A stretch of 64,000 nt of DNA from the NCBI RefSeq assembly GCF_050436995.1, contig NC_134755.1, forward strand, positions 7,193,001-7,257,000, written 5' to 3'. Positions 14,081-24,409 of the stretch are shown piece after piece. The stretch comes from Anticarsia gemmatalis. Its lineage: Eukaryota; Arthropoda; Insecta; Lepidoptera; Erebidae. The position numbers were made by a program, and so were the translations under genes. The notes beneath the pieces are model-generated. The model was not told the DNA's origin. It searched no databases and saw nothing but the letters and a program-made list of their open reading frames with translations. Numbering within the stretch: position 1 is the first letter of the stretch; every line of letters begins with the position of its first letter.

Positions 14081-15248
14081 CTGAAATGACATTTCACGTG
14101 AAAATGACAATAAATCCTGGAATTACAACACTAAAATATTAAACAGTTAAACAGACAGTTACTCATATTAATAGAAGTTTTACGTATTATAACGGACGCT
14201 TAGATATAAGAAAGATTACTAAATTATACGGAGACATATTACGTATACCTTGTTCCTAATTTAGATGATTTGTAGCGGCGGACCCGCTATTTTCTCTGTT
14301 GTTTCGATAATCGGAACGCAGGTAATGTTTAACCTTAAACCTTTCAATTGGAGCTTAATAGTTTTAATAGCGCAATGTTATACGGATCGGGAACACCGTT
14401 TTATTGATCTATGTGATTTAAGTGCATGATGGTATCTACGATTCATTAGCTGTCAGAACGTTAAGGGGCAATCAAATCTCTTGACGATAAACTCTCATTA
14501 GATTCAAGTTATATTTTGTAACTGGTCCAAACTGAGCACCGAAGCGCAGGTGTCGGCACCGGACCTATACTAGGAAAGCAACATACCGAGCAGGAGTAAT
14601 TGAACCGGTAATGTATATTTCGTGCAGTGATAATTGGCTATGAAAACTGTAGTTATCACATTATTGCCGGCACAAATACAACTAAAAGAATAATACTGAA
14701 GCAGCTCATTAAGCTTTCGTGTACTGACATATTTATGATAGCGCAGGCATCCTCGCGCATGATAGATTGTCGATAGCGCTGATGGATCTGGATCGAGCGT
14801 GATGTCTAACTGTGAACTGTCTCCCTATTCATTTGTCCGATGAAATCGACGTGATTTAATCAGTTTCCGAAGCAGTGACGTCCCGACACTCCGATTGATT
14901 GAAGGTATCAATCTCAGTATTTCGTGCGATGCACAGACCGTTACTGACAAAAAAGGGATCGATCGAGAGACGCGTAACGGAAATGGGCATTGCGCACCCG
15001 TCACGTTGTGGTGCTGACACGAATACCGATACTAATATGCGATGCATTCAATTACGAAAATTCACAAGTAGTTTATCGAATAAACAGCTATCTGGCTTTT
15101 GATGTAATGTGGCCGTCGCGTCGTTGCTCTAACAGTACATTGTTAAGAGGTTTGTCTTAATAACAGATCGCCTTCATATCTAAACTCACAAGTAAGTTTT
15201 TTTTAATAATATATTAATAGTTTAGATAGTTATATAATGGAACCATAC
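14081..15248 (-). other. Atg16 intron, 1.2 kb
   Basis: Phase-1 intron on the minus strand, donor GTATGG and acceptor TTTCAG. AT-rich. Open frames on both strands at 14856-15102 are unsupported. No repeat was recognised. Confidence 0.9.
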
Positions 15249-15428
15249 CTCTACTTAGATCGAGTGATGTTACTTTGCCTTGTAGCATGATGTCGTTTGC
15301 AGACATTTCTGTTCGGATGTCCCAAAATCTTATTCTCTTGTCGAAATGTCCTGAAATTATCGTCGAGCCTGCACCATCTGACGTCACCAGGTCATTACAG
15401 GATGAGCCAGCGAATTTTGTTTCTGTAC
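15249..15428 (-). CDS. Atg16: Atg16 internal exon: FAGSSCND and HFDKRIRFWDIR blade
   Basis: A 180-nt exon on the minus strand. The acceptor 'cctcaacag' at 15429-15430 is preferred over an in-phase alternative six bases further in. With it, T|GT restores the Cys that human ATG16L1 has before its FAGSSCND block, and the spacing matches. The exon reads TETKFAGSSCNDLVTSDG, then STIISGHFDKRIRFWDIR, then KVTSLDLSR, and ends with the first base of the next Asp codon before donor 'gtatgg'. FAGSSCND plus SGHFDK is the strongest single ATG16 signature in the window. It covers one propeller blade and the start of the next. Using the alternative acceptor would delete two residues. Confidence 0.96.
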
Positions 15429-15989
15429 CTGTTGAGGAATATTTCAGTATGTTTTATTATATTACTGTTGAATTTTCACATTGATATGCTAATTGTAACT
15501 GATTGTGAATATAGGCTTTTTTCTTAACAGGAAAAAGAAGTATTTATTACTTCAAAGTGCCGTACCACATTGCGACCTTTATCACAATTGTTCCAATCAG
15601 TGTAAAAAGTAACCGCAGATATTAATGCTTCTATTATTACGGAGGTTGTGCTACCATAGTGGTTCAACTTCATAAAATATGAGCTCTATTGTCTGTCAAA
15701 GTGGAACACGATACCGATTTTTCTTGATAGAAAGAAAATAAAAAGCAAATTGACGATAAGTTATTTGGATATATTCATGTCGTGCAAAAAGCACACGTAC
15801 GTCATTTGATTGCGGCTAACCGCATGGCATCACATCTCGGCTGTGAACAGATTTATGCCGCGGTGCACAACTCAGCTATGATATACATTATGTTGTGAAT
15901 GATTAGACGACTCATTGATCCAGTAGCAGTCAACATTACAGACAGATTTTGATGTAGATACATTACTTGTTTTATAGCAAACTTACAAA

Positions 15990-17119
15990 TATCTGGGGGC
16001 ACGGAAGTGCCCCCGCAAGTCGAGCAAAAAAAAGCGGCACGGCCGTAACATCCTTTTCTCGAAGCAATTCGGGCTATTTTTGACACCCCTATAATTTCGT
16101 TGTGGATAAAACAAGAAGCCTGGATTTTCAGCAAGTAATTAGTCATTGTATAAACACGGTATATTTAAAATTTCAGTCAATTTGAACCAGTAGTTTAAGA
16201 ATGACAACTTGTTAAAATTTTGAATTTTGTCACTCACTGATTCACTGACTCACTGACTCACCGATCATCAAAAGTCTAAGGTACTTCTAGCAGACTTAGA
16301 AGCTTAAAATTTAGAATACAAATAGGGTTTAGTGTCTTAATCATGGGAAAAATTTAATATTTTCTAATTTCGGTCCAGTTTTCTAAATACACCAACTGCA
16401 ACAATAACTTTGTAATCCCATATAAATGTATAAGATTACAAGGTTACATTTGCAGTTAATGAATTATTATTACTGTAGAAAATAAATAGGTGTAATTAGG
16501 TACCTACTATATGAGGCATAACGGGAGGGGGTATAGGGTGGGTAAGGGTGTTTAGCCCATGAAACTGAACAACATTCCCATAGGAAAATATGTTGAATTA
16601 TGAAAAAAAAACGTCTTTCCATACAAATTGGACTTATGTTCGCTCTACAAAAAGAAGTGAGATGCCATCAAAAACATTCTGTAAAAACCTCAAGTCTCGC
16701 CGTAAAAAGTGGTGAGATCTATATAATACCAAGTCGATTAATCTATTTAGTCTCTACTTAAAGGACCTTCTGTCTTAACTTATTACGTATGTTATTATCA
16801 TGCCAATTTAAAAAAAAATACCTTTAAAACAAATCGATCGATCGACTTGGTCATCGCAAGAAAACACAAATTCGCCATTAACATTTCAGGAGCATTAACT
16901 TCTCGTCGTGCTGTGTAGTGTGATCATGCGATGACCAGGTCGGTCTATTTGTTTTAAAGGTACTTTTTTTTTAATTGGCATGATAATAACATACGTAATA
17001 AGTTAAGACAGAAGGTCCTTTAAGTAGAGACTAAATAGATTAATCGACTTGGTATTATATAGATCTCACCACTTTTTACGGCGAGACTTGAGGTTTTTAC
17101 AGAATGTTTTTGATGGCAT
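15990..17119 (-). mobile_element. Foldback-containing repeat, copy 1 (unclassified, about 1.13 kb)
   Basis: Same element as 61126-62333 but in the opposite orientation, so one copy confirms the limits of the other. In element order: a large inverted repeat (16662-17119 here; arms about 200 bp, loop about 70 bp), a body of about 670 bp that includes short tandem cactga-type repeats near 16230-16265, and a terminal GC hairpin (gggggcac, 4-base loop, gtgccccc; 15995-16014). The two copies stop matching just outside 'atgccatc' at one end and 'ccccagatat' at the other. There is no protein-coding capacity and no clear target-site duplication. It sits inside an Atg16 intron. I do not recognise the superfamily; the hairpin end is Helitron-like, but the expected CTRR terminus is not visible. 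Confidence 0.8.
16662..17119. repeat. Large inverted repeat (palindrome) in copy 1
   Basis: The left arm starts 'atgccatcaaaaacattctg' at 16662. The right arm ends with its reverse complement at 17119. About 148 bases at the outer end match without a mismatch; the next 50 bases match with a few differences around an A-tract; a loop of roughly 70 bases follows. Single-stranded DNA or RNA of this region would fold into a long hairpin. Confidence 0.92.
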
Positions 17120-17165
17120 ATTTATTATTTGAGCTACCTACTATAGGTAGCTCAAATAATAAATA
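17119..17165. repeat. 47-bp near-perfect palindrome abutting the repeat
   Basis: Arms of 22 bases (beginning tatttattatttgagc, ending aaataataaata) flank a 3-base centre, exactly at the palindromic end of foldback copy 1. The other copy of the element lacks it, so it belongs to the flank or to a separate event. Confidence 0.85.
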
Positions 17166-19874
17166 TAACTTAACTAGTAAATGAATCAATATTTGGTAAT
17201 TAGAAACAAATAGAACAACTGTTAACTAATCAACAAAATAACGCTTTTGAATATGTACACACAATTAAACGCGATTAAATAGAACATTACAATTACAGCT
17301 AAAATATAAGATTCATGAAATATTTACTAGCAAATTTTAATAATAATCATGTTAACGTGGCGTTAACAAGTTACGACGTTCTTATTATAAGGATGAACAT
17401 TATTGTATAAGTTTATTTACATTATGCTCGTGTTCACAAACATGTTAGCGTGATAATGACTAGAAAATTACCCATGTTATAGTTTCCAATATTAAATCTT
17501 TAACACATGTTTTATAATAACTTTATTAAGTATTTAAACGGTTTGTTGATATTTATCGATATTTGATGGTAATCTATTACAAGTTCCAATATTACAATGA
17601 CATGTGAATGGATAAAAAATATACTAATGTAATAAATTCGGCTGTGTTGGCGCGGCGGGGTGCCTCGTTATTCACACTTGGACAGGAAATCGAAATTGAT
17701 TGGTTATAAGAAATATATGAGTAGTATTTTATACGCATATATAGTCTATATGGTCTAGTTTTCTACAAACAGAAGTGAAAAATCAATATACTTAGATAAT
17801 ATAAATCCCGACACCGAGTGTGATATACCAATTAAGTATAAATGCGTAATTGATTTAGAATGAAGATCTAAAATGAGTAAAGACGCAGTGTAGTAACATA
17901 ATTGGAAAATAGAATCTAGCGTTCACCGATTAAGGCGGATACTAGTTTACAACATAACACTCGTATAAATCAACTGGACGATATCCGTTTGAGTGAAACA
18001 GATATATCAAGGGTAAAGGGAAATATAAATAAACATCGTATGTTCCAATTAGGCTTAGACGAAATATATACGGGATGTACTAAAACGCGGACATACACGG
18101 TGACTAGAATATAATTAGTTCTCGGAACTACTTCGCCTGTCCATCCCCCTTAATAACACGATTGAGGCAATAAATTGTGCTATTTATCAACATTTAATAA
18201 TTGTAATATGTTTATGATAACAAGCCTGAAGACGTTTATGGTTTAAGAACACCCGGCCAGGGTTGTAAAATTTATGGTTTTGCTAATATATTTAATAAGA
18301 ATCTAATGTACCTACAACATGTATGACTGTAATTTGTATAGCGTTTTAATAAGTAAACCTACTGCAGCGTATTTATAAACCTAAAACTAATTAATAGTTA
18401 TGATACTTACGTACTTTAACCATGGTGATGACGGTAAATATTTGGTTCAATAATAAAGAGCTAATTTTGTAGAGAAGTCTAAAATATATTTAGGGTAATG
18501 TAACACGTGGATAATACTCCGTTGTATATTATTATATACCTACAAAGAAATTATTTTAAACACTAAAATCTAAATTGTAAAAATAGAACAAATAATGCTA
18601 ACCAATCTAGTGTTTTATAACAGATTAATGAGCATTCTAAAAAGTAAGCAGCCCGTATTAATTACGGCAAATGTTTTCAGCATAGCATTACTTATGTTAA
18701 AGCTTTCCAAGAACGAGCGGAGACTAATCACTAATGTTAAGTAAAACACCACTCACGGTGCGATGCGCCAAGCTCATGTGAAAACAAATCGTTGTTAGAT
18801 ACGTAACGAGTACTTATCAAATAAATGCATTGGCGCTGTTCGGATTAAATGCTAATTTTTAACTGGCTTTAAACAGGAAGTGCTACTGCTGTAACATAAA
18901 GTAAAGCTTGGCGTTTCCTAGAGTAATACCATTAAGTTCATGCGATATCAAAACTGTAGCCCAGTGCTGTGCATAATGTTTGTCGATTTACTAATGTCAA
19001 TGATTATACGAAATGTGAATACATTATATTAGGCAAATAACCTTAAACATTAATATCAAACATGAAACAGAATTTAATGTGATCAATCTTTGAATTTCTG
19101 CTATGCAGTCGTAATTATGATATTGTTAGTTCAATCAGAGTTCAGAAATTACTGTTAATATTCTTTTCCTATAATACCTACTTACATTATAATAAATAAC
19201 ATATCATGAAGACATTTTACATTAAAATTTTAGTAAGTTTGAATATAAAATAATTTATTTATCAAAGACGACCGACTTTCAAATGATACGGCAAGTCTCC
19301 GAACTCATTGGAGAGGTAATGACTGAATAATTCAAAACATTTATTGAAAAGACGTTGGTTATTGCTAATATTTTTTACCTTAAAGATTGATATTTGATAT
19401 CTATATGCTTTAATCAAGACTTGTATTATAATTCAAATATAATCATTCCTTAACTACTCGAACAGTTTGCTTGGCCAAAAGATAAAAATTGTTTTGTTAT
19501 TTATTGGTCACAAATTAAGCAGGTAGATACTTTAATTAGATAACTCATACTCGCAAATACTAAATACAAATAAATAGATCATATCAACAACTCACATGGT
19601 AGCCCAGTAGATTTACAAGTTAGTAATGTAAATTATACTCTCTATTCACAATAATAAATAAGGATAGTTCTCAGTGTGAATTATTGTTCAATAAAAATGC
19701 GATCTTATCGTACAACTCGTAATAATTGTCACGATATACCCGCGAGGGATATCGTAGATAATAAACAGAGGACTTGGAGTATTTGTAGTATGCCAATAAT
19801 AAAATGATTTAAGCCGCTATTGATTCTAGGTCAGATATATTGAGTCTTACGGGTTTAAAAGAGTACATACTTAC

Positions 19875-19995
19875 ACATTTTACTTCTAAGGTCCCATATT
19901 TTGAGCGTTCTGTCGTGGCTCCCAGTTATCACTTTGGTGGGCTCCCCGAGGAATTTAGCTGCCATTACTTTACCGCTATGACCAGTTAGAGTGTG
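19875..19995 (-). CDS. Atg16: Atg16 internal exon: HTLTGHSGKV and GSHDRTLKIWDLR blade
   Basis: The most upstream Atg16 exon found, 121 nt on the minus strand, acceptor 'tttgttgcag', donor 'gtaagt'. It starts on a codon boundary and reads HTLTGHSGKVMAAKFLGEP, then KVITGSHDRTLKIWDLRSKM, ending with the first base of a split Cys codon. Human ATG16L1 carries HTLTGHSGKVLSAKF and GSHDRTLKLWDLRSKVC here (from memory), almost residue for residue. It is a canonical WD40 blade with GH and WD dipeptides. The preceding exon should end in the equivalent of the RLR that comes before HTLTGH, but I could not locate it between here and 64000. The gene is therefore incomplete at its 5' side in this annotation. 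Confidence 0.96.
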
Positions 19996-22900
19996 CTGCA
20001 ACAAAATTGAATTTATTAATTGTATTTAGTTGTTATTGGAATTTAACTAACAAATTGAAAGAGAAATAGAGAGGTAAGGAGTAGGTACTTTTTTATTGTC
20101 ATTTCATTTTCAGTAAGTACATTAAAAGATTTAAGAGCATTGACGTAGGTAAGCATATTTTTACGAGCATAGTTATAAATCGTATAAAAATGTCAAAGTT
20201 GACAATATACAAAAATGTTATCGAGAATGCATTGATGAAGTAGCGGCGTTGTGTAATTAAATGCAAATGGCGCTACTGTCAAGTTACCAGCCGACATCGA
20301 CAGAGGTTTACACGTGGCTCCCGGCACGCCACGAACAACGATTATTGTCTTCTCTTTATAGCATCGTGATCTCTTCACACAGTTTCACTTAGCTGCACCA
20401 AATCGATGTCTCACGAAGGAAATCGCTGAGGCTTATTTGCATCTAAAGTGCCTATTAATTGCTTCAATGTCACAGTTTGTAAACGACTCTCGAGTTTACG
20501 ATAATGCTAAACACAGTAATGCGTTTTGAGTAAACAGTGAGCACTTGTAGTTATTTCCTGTATTTTCACGACTACCAGGATATAAATTAAATGAATCGTG
20601 AGATTTTACTCTAGAAAAAATATTTTTATCACAATAAACAATAAGATTTGAACCGCTTTGCTACTATGTGTGTAGTGCTTAAAATGTAATGAAAGGTTGA
20701 AACACGATATTCCATAGCTAGTTCATTAGAGTTAGGTAAGTATTCGTTACAATTACGAAACAAAATTACTGGAATCATGGCATTATGGCAGATTTATAAC
20801 ACAGGTATATTTTAAACATGACAGTATAATGGTTAAACAATCTGGACACGGTTAAAATGTCTCTATAACTTTGTGGTAAAGCTCGAGCGGACGGCTGACC
20901 CGCTCTCGCCGTTCTTAATTACAGACAAAACGCTCCGTTATCGGACGGCACAGTCGACAAGTTTCATTCCATTTATGTACAGTAAACAGTAACATAAACA
21001 AAGGCTAGAGACGCATAGTGCAGCGAACAACGCTCTGCACTCGTCCGGCATACGCTCATGTAAATTAAATACAACGGGTAGAGCGCACACGTTTTTCCGC
21101 CCGCCTTAGAATCAGGCACATCGCCAACTAATTGAAATTTCCTCATTACGATCTCTACAAACCTCGCCTCTGCGCGAGATAGCGATAATATGTTAAGTCA
21201 TTAGCGTCATTACTGTTATTACACGGATACTCATTCTGAGGACATAAATTGCAACACGTACTGCAAATTTAGATATCATTATAAAATATTTAATACGGTA
21301 TGATACGTTGAAAAAAATAATGGTAGTAATAAAAGACGTTAACGACGTTACGAGGAGCGATTGACCCTTGTGTACCTCAAATCAAGCTGTTTTGAAAGTA
21401 ATCAGCTGTCTGCATAAGACTAGCGGTATTATAATGAATCAAAGGATATGTGCGACCTATGTCGGCGTTCATCATGTTGCGTGGTATGTCCGGGAAGAAT
21501 GAGCTTCGCCTTTCACCTTTATGGGATATTTGTTTGTTAGCCAAATTCAATCCTGCAAACACTATTGGCGAAAAGGAATTAATTAAATTTAATTCTCGAG
21601 GCACCATTAGCCGGCGGGTAGTGTTCCCGGTGAGCGCACAACGGGACCTTATCATCGCTTTTAAAATTTATAGTATAACGGCTAATTAAGAGTACACTCA
21701 TTTGGTTCGTTCGTCGCGTCACGAGTGCGGGGAGCTTATATGCTGTTTCGGGTTATTGCCACGCGATAGTCAGGGCACACTAATTGAGGGGGTTAAGCGA
21801 TATCATCCGGACAAGGCTCGTCGACTCTTAACGAGCTAATATAACTTGACGAGGAACATTCACATTGTATAGACCTCCCAATGCTCACTATTACATATTA
21901 CCTATTTACATGCAATTTAATAGTTAATGGCCTCACAGACGAAAGAAAACTAATTTCCGGAACTGTTCGATAATAATAATTGTAATCGTATTTTTTAAGG
22001 CATATCATTAAGCAATTATTAAGATAGTTCGATACAATCATAATATTGTTATTGTATATGGAATAAATTACAAAGAATATCCTTATGATGCAAATGATGG
22101 CATACATTTTACAAACTTGCGTATCTCGAATACATTATACTTATCTCAATAATAGACCACAATATCTATGTGCCCGTTAGAACATAAGTAAATATTGTGA
22201 GCGCAGCCGGCGAAATAACTTACTCCTTATAAATCAGTTGATTTGAATTGCGCTCTCATTAGTGATTCCAGCTGCGGTGCGTTGCGCAGAAATACACAAC
22301 TTATTACTTTGGCTACAAGGCTAAATCCATTTATAAAGTATCCACATTTAGCTACTGAATACGCGACTTATCTCTGTTTGATAACTAAACGAGTCCACAA
22401 AATAAGTGATAACATACAAAAATTGCTTTGTCGGTTTGATTCATCTCAGTCGCATTTGAATTCTTATAATGATATCAGAGCGAGTTGCTTATAAAGAGGC
22501 TTATTTCGTAAAATCATAACGCTTATCAGGGTAGACATGCACCATCACGGAAATGATAAGCTGCTATAAGAATATCATGTTGCTTATTATGTGAAGCGTG
22601 GTGGCGCCGGTTTTAACTACATACGTTTTGAGATAATCTACTTTATCTCATCTTTTTAGCATCATTTAAGAAACCGACAAAAATGCGTGCAGAATAATAT
22701 CAAGAATATTTGCAGTGCGAGAGAGAAAGAGGGTAGTGCGAAATATAGGTAGGTAGTGTGTCACGCCTCGTTTCTAGTTCCGTGTACTTCCTCGTGTGCG
22801 GTTATCGGGGGACATAAACCACGACAGGTGGCGGTTAAATCACAGCAGCGTACGCGATATGAAGAGCGACAACAGATGCAATCAACTAGCAGTCGCCGGG

Positions 22901-24290
22901 GGCTGCTGCCATTAGTTATTTACAGAGCTCAGCTACTCAGTGTTTGTATTATATTTTCTCGTTTTGTAGGTGTTCGGTAGAGCCCGTATTAAGGTACTTA
23001 TATCAAATGTAATAAAATGAAAGATTTGTTGATCTCTAGAATAGAAGCGTCAGCCTTACATTTTTATAATCTTAAATAATCATCTAAGCACGCTTTACAA
23101 AACGAATGATATGGTATAATGCTATTATGTTCACGCATCTATACCGATATACGAACATGTAGTGTATCTACAATAAGAATAAGTTATGTTAACCTCAGGA
23201 GGTTTACGAATAAAAACTAAATTTTATTTTAATTAATCATCATACTATCGCACACAATGACATGTCAAATAAACTGTCTGTTGGAACAGTTATGTGAAAA
23301 CATAATAAGCAGGTATGTAGATGAGTTAAAAAATATCCGTTTCAAACGCCAAGCTCCTCATAATTAGTTGTTAATATTTAAGGCGAATGATTTTTTACCA
23401 AAGCTCTTTCAGTAATTACTATACAAAGTAATGATAACATAAAATGTTGTTGAATGAATTTATATGGTAATTTCTATTTAAGTAAGACGAGTTTGATTCT
23501 TATTTTGCGCCGAGTAATTACTGAGATACCTATTAATTTGCATGCAGAAAATTTATGAATTAGTTTAAAAGAAATATAACAGAATATTTGAGGTCAACGT
23601 CCTCCTGAGAAAATTGTTGTGTTTAGTTCACTATTCTTATTAAGGAGTCTTCGTTTTCATATTGTAAATGTTATTTGAAATTTGCGAGAAGCAGAATTCA
23701 TTTCGAAAACATGTTATTTGTTTATCAAATCGATATTTGTAACATCCTAAGTCCATTTATCTGTGCGATATCGTGACAAAATTATGGTAGAGAAAGTCAT
23801 AATAAATATTGAGGAGATTAAATTTGTATTTATATATTTAATATGTGTGAAAACGATTATTTACGAATATGATAACGACAAATGCAAATCATATCTTGTA
23901 TTGGAACGGTAGGTAAACTAGGTAATTGTTAACAACCAGGGAAATTTGTTTATTGTGTACATACAATTACTTGGCGTTTGTCATCAGGAGAGAATAAGCA
24001 ATTCACAGGTGTGCGAATGCGTAACTTTAGATGCCATGACTCTGCATTATTTATAAGATTTCAAGCACCTATTGTAATTGCTGATGTTAAAGGCCTTTTA
24101 ACTTTGAAGACAATTAGTGGTAGCAGTATTGTAAGATTTAAGATTTATTTCCGTCTGTTTAACTGTCAGGCGAGGCGCCTGTTGACCACAAGAAACTGTT
24201 TTATGAGAGGTCATCTTGTAGTCACCAACTCCTTTGTAGAAACTTCGCAGCGAACCTATGTTGTTTTGTATTTCTTCATAAAATAACAAA
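19996..24290. other. Probable first part of a long upstream Atg16 intron; no gene seen
   Basis: AT-rich. I searched the minus strand for the missing Atg16 exons (motifs such as EGEVNAV, GGxDRKVKLW, ASNDxASRVW) without success. GC-richer patches at about 20880-20920, 21000-21130, 21720-21800 and 22750-22920 are interrupted by stops in all frames on the minus strand. No repeat family was recognised. Confidence 0.5.
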
Positions 24291-24299
24291 ACCTACTAT

Positions 24300-24400
24300 G
24301 GCTTGCACTGCGTGAAGCTGCATCGCTTGCGTTTGAGCATATGGTTTTTAACTCCTGCGTGGGAGTTGATAGGTTATACCACCCGGCTACCACGGCACAC
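24300..24400 (-). mobile_element. tRNA-derived SINE, decayed copy
   Basis: On the minus strand an A-box-like TAGCCGGGTGG (24379-24389) is followed at tRNA-like spacing by a degraded B-box region (24343-24355). It aligns over about 38 bases with the element at 40780-40870; both share 'ctcctgcgtgg' on the plus strand and 'ggttat.ccac..ggcta' further along. The B box has lost the GTTCGA core, so this copy should be transcriptionally dead. The 3' extent is not defined. Confidence 0.65.
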
Positions 24401-24409
24401 ATTAATAAA

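Larger units (their letters stand above)
15429..19874 (-). other. Atg16 intron, 4.4 kb, hosting a foldback repeat
   Basis: Phase-1 intron on the minus strand, donor GTAAGT and acceptor CAACAG. It contains one full copy of the foldback repeat (15990-17119) and the adjoining 47-bp palindrome. The rest is AT-rich with no other feature seen. The open frame at 15853-16146 lies across the repeat boundary and is not a gene. Confidence 0.88.

Noticed and set aside
15853..16146. 97-codon frame on the minus strand
   Set aside because: It straddles the end of the foldback repeat and is not conserved as a frame in copy 2.
15990..17119. Classification of the foldback repeat as a Helitron
   Set aside because: The terminal hairpin fits, but neither copy shows a CTRR end, and A/T flanking at the two ends cannot be shown.
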